A stretch of 64,000 nt of DNA. Origin: Symbiodinium natans. Lineage: Eukaryota; Sar; Dinophyceae; Suessiales; Symbiodiniaceae. The stretch spans positions 290,001-354,000 of the forward strand of contig CAJNDS010002415.1 in NCBI GenBank assembly GCA_905221605.1. The letters run 5' to 3'. Under the pieces are notes generated by a model, which was given only the letters and a program-made list of their open reading frames with translations, made no database searches and had not been told where the DNA came from. The translations under genes were made by a program, and so were the position numbers. Each line of letters starts with the position of its first letter. Positions within the stretch are counted from its first letter, which is position 1. This document shows positions 41,861-52,599 of the stretch, piece after piece.

Positions 41861-41965
41861 TATTTGGAAGCTGTCTCTCTTTATTCTTAATTAGGTAGCA
41901 AAAAACCCGAGCTTTAGCTTCCAAATAAACCCGGTTTAAGCCGCACACGGGGGGGGGGGGGGGGG
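41836..41965. mobile_element. Family G element, copy 2
   Basis: AGGGTTTATTTGGAAGCT...AGCTTCCAAATAAACCCGGT ends. Next come AAGCCGCACAC and a 19-base poly-G, matching the 30512-30715 arrangement with the homopolymer inverted. Confidence 0.65.
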
Positions 41966-42137
41966 TGCGCATATGCTGGCCCAAGAAGGCATTAAGGGTT
42001 CAAAAACGGCTGTATATGGGGGTATGGGGGGCACCAGCCACCTGAAAAGGGCTGAGGACTTACGAAGTCATCAACACTTGAACTCTACACCCAAGTCCCT
42101 CAACCTCTGGGGTTGAGGGTTTAGGGTCTAGGGTTTA

Positions 42138-42330
42138 GGGTGAGGGTCTAGGGTCTAGGGTCTAGGGTCTAGGGTCTAGGGTCTAGGGTCTAGGGTCTAG
42201 GGTCTAGGGTCTAGGGTCTAGGGTCTAGGGTCTAGGGTCTAGAGTTTAGGGTTTAGGGTTTAGGGTTTAGGGTTTAGGGTTTAGGGTTTAGGGTCTAGGG
42301 TCTAGGGTCTAGGGTCTAGGGTCTAGGGTT
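42138..42330 (+). repeat. GGGTCTA variant array
   Basis: About 14 GGGTCTA units, then seven GGGTTTA, then five GGGTCTA. A single T-to-C variant spread through a block shows local amplification, not terminal addition. Confidence 0.9.
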
Positions 42331-42364
42331 TAGGGTTAAACCCCTCTAAGCCTACACCCCAAGC

Positions 42365-42435
42365 CCGGCCGTCGCCGCCACATCGCCGGCGAGGGCATCC
42401 GCGTTGCTGGCGACCTCCGAATCGAGCTGAAACTC
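42365..42435 (-). CDS. Ankyrin gene H, putative seventh exon
   Basis: In sense: CTTCCAAG|GAG ... GACGGCCGG|GCTTGG (GC donor). Reads EFQLDSEVASNADALAGDVA then ATA. Phase 0 start matches the phase 0 end of the 43178-43226 exon, where it would follow TLLLE. Similarity to ankyrin is weaker than in the other exons. Confidence 0.5.
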
Positions 42436-43177
42436 CTTGGAAGAAGCTGGGTTTAGGGTTTAGGGTTTAGGGTTCAGGGTTTTGGGGCTTAGGGTTTAGG
42501 GGCTTAGGGGTCTAGGGGTTTAGGGGTTGGGGTTTGGGGCTATTGGGGGGGGGGGGGGGGAGGTTGAGGGTGGTTGGGGTTTGGGGTTATAGGGTTTAGG
42601 GCTTAGGGTTTGGGGTTTACGGTTTCAAGGTGTAGGATTGAGTTTGGGAGTTAGGATTTGGGCCTTGGGGGGCTTAAGGTGCCGCGTTCCCTAATTCACT
42701 ACTAAGAACTAGAAAGCAGAAGCGGCGTCATAGCAAGAACGCACTAAAATATAGGCTGACCCCCAAACCCCAACAAAACACCTAAGGGGAGATAAGCTGA
42801 CCCGAGGTGGGCCCGTTGAGGGTAAGTTTTTAGGGGCCCCTAAGGCCCAAACCCTCAAATCGAAACCCTGTATTGAATGCACCTCTCAAGGGGTGCGTCC
42901 TTAGGGCTCCTTTGATTGTTTTGGAACCCTCACACACACACATATCCAAAGGAACCCTTTAAGTCCCCGGCAACCCTAAACCCTGAATCCGCGAACCTTC
43001 ACTACTATCTGCTCAAGAACCCCCCCAGAAAATAAACACTATTCTTCCTTATAAGGGCAATATAGGTATTTGTTTTTCATAGTTTTTGGGGGGGCTCTTA
43101 AGCAAATAGCCCTAAACCCTAAACCCGAAACCCTAGACCCTAAACCCTAAATCCCCAAAGGGGGGGGGGGGGGGGTC

Positions 43178-43226
43178 CTCCAAGAGGAGGGTGCACATCT
43201 CCTTCGCGAGGTGCGGCTTCTTGATC
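43178..43226 (-). CDS. Ankyrin gene H, exon KKPHLAKEMCTLLLE
   Basis: In sense: CCTGCCAG|G ... CTTGGAG|GACCCC (GA donor). After one phase base it reads IKKPHLAKEMCTLLLE, the second helix of an ankyrin repeat. Its start phase (needs two bases) equals the end phase of the 44184-44238 exon, giving AAA-R-IKKPH.. Confidence 0.6.
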
Positions 43227-43699
43227 CTGGCAGGGGTCATCAGTCTTAGGAGGGGTTCGGGTTGAGGGTGTAGGGTTTAGGGTTTGGGGTTTAGGGTCTA
43301 GGGTTTAGGAGCTTCGGGGTTTAGGGGCTTTGAGGGCAACAAAACAGATGTGCGGACGACGAACCTTTTGATGGTTCTGAGTTCTGAACTTCGTAAACGG
43401 AAGAGAGTTTCAAGCGACAACCCTAAACGGCTTCGATGTCCGGCTCTCTTCTGAGTGGATTGCAGCACTGAAACTAAAGCCGGGTGTAATGTACTGGGGC
43501 CAAACTCAATCGGCTCCCTCATTTGATCTTCAGGATTTGGGATTTTGGAGGGTCGTTGGGGCTTTAAGTGGGCTTCCGACTCACTGAGCCCCAAACGTCC
43601 CTAGTCTGAACCCCAAACCCTAAACCCTAAACCCTAAACCCTAAGCCCTTAAGGCCCAACAACTCGAGAAACAAATCCCAGCAGCGTGCACTTCTACGA

Positions 43700-43746
43700 C
43701 CGTCGCCCGACAGCGTCTTGAAATTCTCACGCCGCCCGCGCGTTTC
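43700..43746 (-). CDS. Minus-strand coding island, not in the ankyrin chain
   Basis: In sense, CCACTGCAG|GAA opens ETRGRRENFKTLSGDG. The donor is unresolved. It lies inside the intron between two phase-matched ankyrin exons, so it may be an alternative exon or chance. Confidence 0.3.
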
Positions 43747-44183
43747 CTGCAGTGGTGGAGTCATGCATGGCGTTTAGAAACCTGAGCTTCAAGGTCTGTT
43801 CCTGGAAAAACCCTAAACCCTAAACCCTAACCCTAAACCCTAAACCCTAAACCCTAAACCTCCAAACCTCTGAACCCTGACCCTGAACCCTAAACCCTAA
43901 ACCCTAAAGAACTATGCTCCAAAGGCTGCTTTCAGCGAGGTCTGCGGCGACGCAGACGGCAAAGCGATGAGCCAATCGCATCACATCTGGGAGTTTAGCT
44001 CCTTCTAACCCGAAACACCGCAAACCCTGAACCCTAAGCCCTAAGCCCTAAGCCCTGAACCCTGAACCCTGAACCCTAAACCCTAAACCCTAAACTATAA
44101 ACTAAACCCTAAACCCTGAACCCTAAGCCCTAAGCCCTGAACCCTGAAACCCGGAGACATCTCAATTGACTGAAAGACCCGAC

Positions 44184-44238
44184 CTGGCCGCGGCGAAAAG
44201 GCAGGTCTCCCCCGCATTGTCGAGGTCGTGAAGGTGGC
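44184..44238 (-). CDS. Ankyrin gene H, exon HLHDLDNAGETCLFAAA
   Basis: In sense: ACACGCCAG|GC ... GCGGCCAG|GTCGGG. The frame HLHDLDNAGETCLFAAA carries the DxxGxTxLxxAA core of an ankyrin repeat. It completes the Gly codon begun in the 45626-45666 exon and hands two bases to the 43178-43226 exon. Confidence 0.7.
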
Positions 44239-44261
44239 CTGGCGTGTGGACGTGCCACGAG

Positions 44262-44375
44262 AAACCATTTACCAGGACAGACTCTTCGGCCCTATAATCC
44301 CCGTACTCAACCCTATAGAAGGCCTTTTTTACGGGGTTAAAGGGTATAATAGCCCGTCCTGGTATATGGTATCCG
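44262..44375. mobile_element. Inverted-repeat element
   Basis: ACCATTTACCAGGAC at the left pairs with GTCCTGGTATATGGT at the right, with further inner pairing (CCCTATAATCCCC/GGGGTTAAAGGGTATA). About 110 bases, just upstream in sense of an ankyrin exon, so it is intronic. Confidence 0.6.
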
Positions 44376-45625
44376 CCGACCTGCCGGCGTGTACTCAAAG
44401 GGCTGTTTCGTGGAGGCTAGGGGAACCGCATGAACCCAAGGATGGGCCTGGATGGACCGGGTGACCCTCTCCGGGGCACACTCGTGAGGGTTTAGGGTTT
44501 AGGGTTGAGGGTTTAGGGTTCAGGGTTCAGGGTTCAGGGTTCAGGGTTCAGGGTTCAGGGTTTAGGGTTTAGGGTTTAGGGTTTAGGGTTTAGGGTTCAG
44601 GGTTTAGGGTTTAGGGTCCCGTACCCTTCCCCCCCCTCCCTACTGACCCCCATGACGACTGATGGCGAGCCTCTAGTGAACCGCCGACCCCTGGTGTGAA
44701 ACCCTGCCCTTGAACTGTGAGAACACCCACCCCAAACTCATGACCCCCCCCCCCCCCCCCCCCCCCCCCCCAACCCTAAACCCTAAACCCTAAACCCTAA
44801 ACCCTAAACCCTAAACCCTAAACCCTAAACCCTAAACCCTAAACCCTGAAAGGCACCCCATAAAGGCCAGAGAGCTTTGGGATGGCGACTTCAGGCGGCT
44901 GAGGGGTTTAAGGCCTCAGGGTTTTGGATTCGGGTTCAAGGTCTCCAAGGAATGAAAACAAAGGGCCTCCTGTTTTCTTGGCTGCACTCGGGAGGGTAGC
45001 TATAAATTAAACTTTTAGCTGCCTTACTAAGAAACCCAATAAACCCAAAAAAGGTAAGGATCTAAAGTTACGGTAAAGTACCACAAAGTTTTTTGCTTAT
45101 GGTATTTATTGGTTAGGTACCCTCAACCCCGAACCCAATCAAAAACCCCTAAATCCCAAACCCTAAACCTTAAACCCTAAACCCCAAACCCCCAAACTTT
45201 AAGCCCTAAACCCTAGTGGGGGCCACCGGGCGTAAGCTCGAAGCCCTGAATCCAAACCAGCTCAAGACTCAAGCCCTGCATATTCCCCAAACTCCCTAAA
45301 GCCCCTAAGATGCCAAAAAAAGAAGAGGTCTGAAACACTAAAAATAACCCTAAACCGCCTAAACCCTAAACCCGAAACCCTAAACCCTAGCCCTAAACCC
45401 TAAACCCTAAACCCTCAACTCCAGAACCCTGAACACTAAAGCCCTCAAGGCCTCGAGCCCTACATCCCAAACACCGAAAACCCGAAATAAAGTCCCACTA
45501 GATCCTAAACCCCCCTAAACCCTAAAACGCTAAACCCTAGACCCCGAACCCTAAACCCTAAACCCTAAACCCTAAACCCTAAACCCTAAACCCTAACCCC
45601 CCCCCCCCCCAAATTCGCGCAAGGC

Positions 45626-45666
45626 CTCCAAGATCCTTCAAGGCACAAACCATCTGCACCGCATTC
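45626..45666 (-). CDS. Ankyrin gene H, exon NAVQMVCALKDLG
   Basis: In sense: GGCCGAG|G ... CTTGGAG|GCCTTG (GC donor). Reads NAVQMVCALKDLG, an ankyrin second helix and turn. Joined to the next exon it gives ALKDLG-HLHDLDNAGETC, a normal ankyrin repeat junction with the correct phase. A 45725-45850 TTTAGGG array lies upstream in sense and poly-G downstream. Confidence 0.65.
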
Positions 45667-46000
45667 CTCGGCCGGGGCTTCAGGGGTTTCGAGGAGTCTT
45701 GGAGCTCAGGGTCCTCGTTTGTTGGTTTAGGGTTTAGGGTTTAGGGTTTAGGGTTTAGGGTTTAGGGTTTAGGGTTTAGGGTTTAGGGTTTAGGGTTTAG
45801 GGTTTAGGGTTTAGGGTTTAGGGTTTAGGGTTTAGGGTTTAGGGTTTAGGGCTTGGGAGTTTAGGATTCTTGGGGTTTGGGTTTGGGACTCTTCGGGTTT
45901 AGGGCTTCCTGTCAGGGTTTCGGGTCGGTGGTTGGTGGCTTAGGGACGAGAAGGGCGTTTGAGCCTATGAGGCGACCGTCCCAGAACCTAAACCCTAAAC

Positions 46001-46100
46001 TTGGGATGTTTTTTCTTATACTAACAGTCCTTAATAGGGATTCTAGTAGCCTTCTTATCATCCCTATTAAGGACTGTTAATATAAGGGGCAACATCCCAA
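46001..46100. mobile_element. Foldback element with 40-base arms
   Basis: TTGGGATGTT..CTTATACTAACAGTCCTTAATAGGGA pairs with its inverted copy at 46061-46100 (about 35 of 40 positions), leaving a 20-base loop. Non-coding. A diverged relative is at 38022-38115. Confidence 0.8.
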
Positions 46101-47632
46101 CCCTACAAACCTCATCCCCTAAACCCTAAATCCCCTAAACCCTAATCCCCTAAACCCTAAACCCTGAACCCTAATCCCCTAAACCCTAAAACCTGAACCC
46201 TAATCCCCTAAACCCAAAACCCTAAACCCCAATCCCCTAAACCCTAAACCCTAAACCCTAAACCTTGTTCACAAGGGCATCCATGGTCTCTCGGGGTCTC
46301 GGAGGGTTTGGGGTCTAGGACTCAGGCTTGAGGTGTAGGGTTTAGGGTTCGGATTTAGGAATCCGGGTTGAGGATATGGGTTCTTGACCTACTTTTTGTG
46401 TGGAAAAGCCTCGAAAGCCAGAAGCCTCAAACGTCTCACCCGGTTGCAAAGCCTTGAAACCCTCAACCCCTAAAACCCCTAAAGCGCTGAACACCTAAAA
46501 CCCTAAAACACGAAAACCCCAAAACCCCTAAAACCCCTAAAACCCTAAAAACCCAACACCCCTAAAACCACAAAACCCCAAAACTCCAAAACCCTACAAC
46601 CCTAAAACCATAAAGCCCTAAAAACCCCAAACCCCAAAAACCACTCAACCGCCAACGCGAGCCTTTGCAGCCCCAGGCACGGCAGCCCGGAGCCGGCGAG
46701 GACGAACAAAGGGGTCCTGGACCAACTCTCCAAGGCGCGCGCGCGCGCGCGTGTGCGTGGGTGGGTGGGTGGGTGGGTGGGTGGGTGGGTGGGTGGGTGG
46801 GTGGGTGGGTGGGTGCGTGGGTGTGTGTGTGTGTGTACACATGTGTGTGGGTGGTAAATGAATGTGTATATATATATATAAGATATTAAATACATCTATA
46901 TGTAATTTGTGTGTATGTACGCTTATATGAATTAGTATATACACCCGCGAATAAACAAGTATACTTATGTATATAAACTTTGCATATGTACATGTGTAGA
47001 TGGATATATATATATATATATATACATACACATACATACGTACATACATAGATACATACATACATACATGCATACATATACTATATATACATATACAGAT
47101 ATATATGTATATGTTTATACTTATAGAGTTTAGGCTGCGGGTGTAACAGTGTAAGGTTTAGGTACTGGGGTTTAGGTTTCGGTTTGGGGCTTTAGGGTTA
47201 TCCGTAGGATTCACGGTTTAGGGTTCAGAGTTCTAGGTACTCTTAATCAAGCTACATCTATACAAAAGGTATGTATTTGGGACACACTGATTCAGGGCTT
47301 TGAGATGTGGGCTCCAGTAAAAACAACAACTGCCGGGCTCACCCAAATTCTTTGATGAGTTATTTGGACATGTTTTTGGATTGGGGAGTAGTTAAGTTTA
47401 CGAAAAGACCCCCCAAATAATAGGATTCCCTTACAATAAGGAACCCAATAGGGTTACCCCTGATTTCGGAACCCCCCCCCCCCCCCTCCCCATATGAATA
47501 ACAACAGGCCCAAGGCAAAGCTTGGAGCTCCTGTCTGATCCATTAACCCGAAACTGAACATCCCTAAACCCTAAACCCTAAACCCTGAACCCTAAACCCT
47601 AAACCCTAAACTCTGTAAGCAGAAACACACAC

Positions 47633-47674
<42 letters not shown>

Positions 47675-48021
47675 GAGCCTTCCCGTGTTGTCCTTCCATC
47701 GCACATGGCACCTTCGCTGGCAGGTTCCGCAACCCCGCCCCGAACCCTCAACCCTAACTTCATGCTGTACGTCTGTACTTGGGTGGTGATCCAAATTGGG
47801 GTGCGTTTTGGGGGGGGGTCCTTCTTTTGAGGGTGCCGTACTCTATCTCGGACCCAAAAATCAATCCCCCCCCCCCCCCCCCCAATGTTTTGCAACTTTG
47901 CAACCGTACAATCCCTAAGCCCCTAAACCCTGAATCCTACGAGTCTTGTTCAGGGTTTAGGGTTTAAGGTTCAGGGTTTAGGGTTTAGGGTTTAGGGTCT
48001 AGGGTTTAAGCTGGGGCCTGC
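46101..48021. other. Spacer with microsatellites
   Basis: No firm exon. A short minus-strand frame TMDALVNK with donor AACAAG|GTTTAG lies at 46270-46300. (CG)n at 46736-46750, (GTGG)n at 46756-46815, TATA/TACA runs at 46870-47110, poly-C at 47474-47487, (AC)n at 47627-47670 and poly-C at 47867-47883. His/Pro/Tyr-rich frames here are microsatellite shadows. Confidence 0.7.
46736..46850 (+). repeat. (CG)n then (GTGG)n then (GT)n microsatellite
   Basis: CGCGCGCGCG, then about 14 GTGG units, then GTGTGTGT. Purine-pyrimidine alternation and G runs favour Z-DNA or quadruplex structure. Confidence 0.95.
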
Positions 48022-48081
48022 CTTCGCTTGATCAAGAGCTCGGCGACGGCAGGGTCGCAAGCTTTGAAGAGCGCATTTTGC
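48022..48081 (-). CDS. Ankyrin gene H, exon QNALFKACDPAVAELLIKR
   Basis: In sense: GCCTCAG|G ... AAGCGAAG|GCAGGCC (GC donor). Reads QNALFKACDPAVAELLIKR, a complete ankyrin helix pair (ALFKAC.., VAELLIKR). It accepts two bases from the 49176-49208 exon, giving RDS-R-QNALFKAC. The flanking arrays have the reverse order (G left, C right). Confidence 0.7.
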
Positions 48082-49175
48082 CTGAGGCAAGACATCACCT
48101 AAACCCTAAACCCTAAACCCTACACCCTAAACCCTAAACCCTAAACCCCTAAACCCCTAAACCCCTAAACCCTAAACCCCTAAGCCCGTAAAACCCTAAG
48201 CCCCTAAACCCTAAACCATGTCTATCTTCCAGACCCCCAACCTGAACTCTCAACTTGCCCGGTAGGGACCATAAGAACATAAAAAACCTAAACCCTGAAC
48301 CCTAAACCCTAAACCCTAAACCCCAAACCCTAAACTGTAAACCATACCTATAGCAGTACATAGCGAATAAAATACGATTAGTAGTGCTGGTAGCAAAAAT
48401 AACTACCAACCTTTGCTAGCCAGCAGCTGAGTTCATAACAAATATGGAATAGTACTTATAAGAAAGGCCATGGATTTGTACTCGCCATGCTCATCGTGAC
48501 CGTACTTAATCAGCACAAGATCGTAGCTTGCATACCTTGGGGACTTTATAGCGCTTAGAGGACACAGGAGACCTCGTATCCAAAACCTAAAGCCCCTGAA
48601 CCCCCAAACCCCTTAACCCCCAGACCCTAGGCCTCAAAACCCCAAAGCCTTGGAACCCCAAGGGTTTAGGGTTTAGGGTTTAGGGTTTAGGGTTTAAGGT
48701 TTAGGGTTTAGGGTTTAGGGTTTAGGGTTCAGGTTTAGGGTCGGCCTAAGACCTCGAGCCCCTGAGACCCCTCAACTCCCCTCGTTGGTCGTGTCCAGAA
48801 GTGCTTGTCGGGCTTAGGGTTTAGGGTTTAGGGTTTAGGGTTTAGGGTTTAGGGTTTAGGGTTTAGGGTTTAGGGTTTAGGGTTTAGGGTTGTGGGTTTA
48901 GGGTTTAGGGTTTAGGGTTTAGGGTTTAGGGTTCAGGGTTTAGGGTTTCAGGGTTTCTTTGCCCCAGGTTTCGGGATACTTGGGGGTACTTCGAACCCAG
49001 TTGAGCTCTGAGCACGAGGGCGTAGCTCCAACAAACCTCCCTGGATGGGTTTGTCTAGCCGGATAAAGACTAGGGTTTAGGGTTTGGGGTTTAGGGTTTA
49101 GGGTTTAGGGTTTATGGACGTTGCGCTTCAGGGGCTGCGTAGAGTAACCCTCCCGGTTGTTCGCCCTGGCACTTC

Positions 49176-49208
49176 CGGCTGTCGCGGCTGAGAGGGTTGG
49201 CCCGCAAC
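49176..49208 (-). CDS. Ankyrin gene H, 33-base microexon LRANPLSRDS
   Basis: In sense: CCTGCAAG|G ... GACAGCCG|GAAGTG (GA donor). Reads LRANPLSRDS, the loop of an ankyrin repeat (GANPxxRDxxG). Phases match on both sides: QLL-R-LRANPLSRDS-R-QNALF. The protein-level fit selects the GA donor over other candidates. Confidence 0.65.
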
Positions 49209-49420
49209 CTTGCAGGAGGTCGTTGAAGCAAAAAATTCCCTAAACCCTAAACCCTAAACCCTAAACCCTAAACCCTAAACCCTAAACCCTGAACCCTAAA
49301 CCCTACAGCAAAAACCGCTTGGACTACCTACTAAGCTCGGATGGCCCCTACTTAGAGGTTCACGGTACTTATCAGCCAAGTATAACTGTACTTAAAAGGG
49401 CTTTAGGGTTTAGGGTTTAG

Positions 49421-49545
49421 GGTAACGGTACTTTATAACTGTGCTTATAAACATATTAGGGCACTTAAGGGGCTTCTAAGTGGCTTGTAAGGACAGTAAG
49501 AACTGGCAAAATAAGTGCCATGAACCATGATCCTCTTGAACTCAA
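49421..49545 (+). mobile_element. Dispersed element, family B, copy 2
   Basis: GTAACGGTACTT, AACATATTAGGGCACTTAAGG and GGCTTCTAAGTGG align with the copies at 35461 and 63640. It lies inside the intron between ankyrin exons. Confidence 0.6.
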
Positions 49546-50084
49546 TCATGGCAACCCTAAACCCTCAACCCTAAACCCTCAACCCTCAACCCTAAACCCT
49601 AAACCCTAAACCCTAAACCCTAAACCCATAACAAATATCCAAAGCACCTACCTGGTCTAGACCCAAGAGTAGGAGGATAAAGGGTGCCCATGTTGGTTTA
49701 CAGGGGCTTATAAGGGAACCTGAACCCCAAAAGAGGTGCATAAAGCCATACTCTGGGTCCGAGGAATAAGGCTCTTATTGAATGGGTACATGGGGCTCTC
49801 CTAACCCTAAAGCCCTGAGACCCAAATCCTCAACCACCCTAAGGCCAAAACTCCAAACCCTGATAAACCACCCCAAGGCCTAAACCTAACAATCCACACT
49901 AAGCCCTAAAGCCTAAACCCACAGCCCTAAACCGCTCCTAGCCCCTAAACCCCAAGCCCCAAACCCTGAGTTGTAAACCCTAAACACTGAGCCCTAAACC
50001 CTAAACCCTAAACCCCAAACCCCAAACCCCAAACCCCAAACCCTGAACCCTGAACCCTGAACCCTATAAACCCTAAACCCCGGC

Positions 50085-50143
50085 CTGAGCAGCTGCAGCA
50101 CGTCGCCGTAGCCGTCGCTCCGCCGCGCCGCGAAGTGCAGGAC
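50085..50143 (-). CDS. Ankyrin gene H, exon VLHFAARRSDGYGDVLQLL
   Basis: In sense: CTTCGCAAG|GTC ... CTGCTCAG|GCCGGG (GC donor). Reads VLHFAARRSDGYGDVLQLL, the LHxAAxxG..xVxxLL signature of an ankyrin repeat. CCCTAAACCCC abuts the donor side and GGTTTTAGGG the acceptor side within ten bases, so intron ends are made of heptamers. Confidence 0.75.
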
Positions 50144-50192
50144 CTTGCGAAGGTTTTAGGGTTTAGGGTTTAGGGTTTAGGGAGGGTTTAGG

Positions 50193-50360
50193 GTTTAGGG
50201 TTTATAGGGTTTATAGGGTTTATAGGGTTTATAGGGTTTATAGGGTTTATAGGGTTTATAGGGTTTATAGGGTTTATAGGGTTTATAGGGTTTATAGGGT
50301 TTATAGGGTTTATAGGGTTTATAGGGTTTATAGGGTTTATAGGGTTTATAGGGTTTAGGT
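50193..50360 (+). repeat. Pure TTTATAGGG array
   Basis: About 18 uninterrupted nonamers, one TA longer than the telomere-type heptamer, within heptamer runs on both sides. Confidence 0.95.
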
Positions 50361-51109
50361 TTTAGGGTTTAGGGGGTTTCAATGCTTTCGAGGTTGAATG
50401 AAGGCTTTAAGGATTGAAGGGGGGGTTTAAGGTTTTAGCGTTCAAGGCTTGAAGGTTCTTAGGTTTTCGGGTTTAGGGTTGTAGGATTTGGGAATTGTTT
50501 ATTCTATTTATGTTGTTTTTTTTTTTTTTGGGGGGGGGGGGGTTGGGGGTTTGGGGTTTCAGGCTTCAGGGGGGCTTCAGGGTTCAAGGCTTGGGGTTTC
50601 GGGGGTCTAAGATCTTAGGGCTTAGAGATTCAGGGTTTCTTTCGTTTTTTCGGCACCCTTCCTTTTTGTTGGTTACTTTATAAGGGAACCCAGAGTTTAA
50701 AACAGGGTAAAAGGTACCACTGCTACCAAGAAGCCCTAAAAAAGGAAACAAGGGCCTAGTCTGGGTCCCAGAGGATACGCAAAGTGAAGGCCAATTTGGG
50801 TGGCGCGCCTTGATGTGGCGCCTGGCGTCTGCAGTCAGCCCAAGAACACGTGGTACTAGCACTGAACCCTAAACCCTAAAAACCCTAAACCCTAAACCCT
50901 AAACCCTTGGCAACGTGATGCAACACGCACTGCGAAGCCGCAGGGCGGATTGAGTTCCAAGGGCTGAGATGTCGCACAAACCGGTGGGCGTTCGTCAGAT
51001 CCAGGAAGCTATTGCGACTGTTAGGGTATAGGGTTTAGGGTTTAGGGTGTAGGGTTTAGGGTTTAGGGCTGGCGCTAGCGACCCTACGTTCATCGAATTG
51101 CTTCCTTCT

Positions 51110-51222
51110 TGGGTGCAGATCTAGGCACAGGAGTCACGGTTTAGCATCTCAATGTTGATGTTCAACCAGGTATGACGCATCAATGCATTGTGGGAAGCAA
51201 CATCTGTCCACGTCCACAGGAA
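51110..51222 (-). CDS. Minus-strand coding island
   Basis: In sense, GTGGACAG|AT opens VASHNALMRHTW, then LNINIEMLNRDSCA to TAG. A donor at ACCTG|GTTGAAC would end it after 12 codons. Position suggests it could belong upstream of the 50085 exon. Weak. Confidence 0.35.
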
Positions 51223-51909
51223 CAGTCTGGGACGTAGTACAGAAGCCTAGGCATTATCTCCTTAACGCCCATTGTGATGAGTATATAGACACCCTTCGCG
51301 GGATTTTTTGAGGTACTTCACCCTAAACCCTCAGCCCCAAACCCTAGATCCTAAACCCTACACCCTACCTAATTCCCTACTTCTGACCAGTACGTGAATG
51401 CTCTACTTGTTGGGGCAAGGCAGGGCCGCACTCGCCTTGCGCCTCAAACAAGAGCACAAAAAACACCGACCAGCTAAGGCTTCGCTTCTCTTCCCCCTGA
51501 ACCCTAACACCCTAAACCCTAAACCCTGAACCCTGAACCCTAAACCCTAAACCCTGAACCCACCCTAAACCCTAAACCCTAGACTCTAAACCCTAAACCC
51601 TATAACCCTAAACCCGAACATTTTAAGGTTTCCCTTCTTGTCTGCGGGGTAAAACTCCAACCTGAATCTACGTACGTCTTAGAAATCCTCTGCAAAAATG
51701 TCCCAAACTAAGGTCGTCTTTAGCAGAACATCGGCGTATATGGGTATTTCCAAAAATAGGGGTAACCCCAAGAAGAATAGAATCCCCTTAAAGGGACCCC
51801 CAAAAAGGAACCCCATATTCGGAAACCCCCCCCCCCCCCATATGAGGTGTCCCACCCAAAAGCCTAAACCCTAAACCCTAAACCCTAAACCCTAAACCCT
51901 AAACCTCAC

Positions 51910-51956
51910 GTTGTGAGCCAAGCGGCCGTGCGGCCGAAGGGGTCGAGGAAGTTCAC
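51910..51956 (-). CDS. Ankyrin-like exon VNFLDPFGRTAAWLT
   Basis: In sense: CCAGCCACAG|GTG ... CTCACAAC|GTGAGG. Reads VNFLDPFGRTAAWLT, matching the VNxxDxxGRTALxxA start of an ankyrin repeat. It ends with two bases, which does not fit the phase-0 start of the 50085-50143 exon, so at least one exon is missing between. Confidence 0.65.
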
Positions 51957-52282
51957 CTGTGGCTGGCAGGGGACTGAACCCAGAGTTAGGGATTAGGGAT
52001 TAGGGTTTAGGGTTTGCGGTTTGGGGTTTAGGGTTTAGGGCCCCTTAACATCCGATAAGGGTAGATGCCGGAAACTATTTGAAGATTTGTGGAGGAGCTC
52101 TAAGTATAAGTGGCCTTCGTGACTACCCTACTAGGCTTATGCTTACCCATGAACATTTTCGGTTTAGGGTTTAGGGAATCCCTATTCAGAACTGTATGAG
52201 GGGGGAATATCCCAACCTAAACGGATGGTTCTTGCCCTTGCTTGTGGATAGAGTCTAGTCTAGTTTGGCTGGCTGGTTCTTC

Positions 52283-52360
52283 GTAGGGAATGAGGGAATG
52301 AGGTGCCCTATATAATCCCTTAAGGGGTAGATACCGGACCCTAATTCCCTCATTCCCTAC
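52283..52360. mobile_element. MITE-like element with perfect 17-base inverted ends
   Basis: GTAGGGAATGAGGGAAT and ATTCCCTCATTCCCTAC are exact inverse complements, 78 bases end to end, with inner TAAGGGG/CCCTTA pairing. Confidence 0.8.
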
Positions 52361-52599
52361 TGAGAATCAGGGGGTTGGGAGGGGGAGGGTGTCGGAGGTA
52401 GGGTTGAGCACTTGTGGGTGCGCGGGCTGCCCGCAGCCTACTCTTGCTGCTACAGTTCCCCATATGAGCAGTACCTACCTAAACCTACACTCTATGTAGA
52501 CCCTAAACCCTACGCATTGCAGGCAGGGTTGTAGGGTTTGGGGGTAAGCTTCCCGGCCCAGAAACCCTAAACCCTAAGCCCTAAACCCTAAACCCTAAA

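Noticed and set aside
43920-43985. Plus-strand reading VCGDADGKAMSQSHH
   Set aside because: Protein-like, but it lies on the strand opposite to the supported gene and inside one of its introns; edges are weak on both strands.
46562-47077. Minus-strand His/Pro/Thr- and Tyr-rich open frames
   Set aside because: They are translations of (GTGG)n, (GT)n and TATA/TACA microsatellites.
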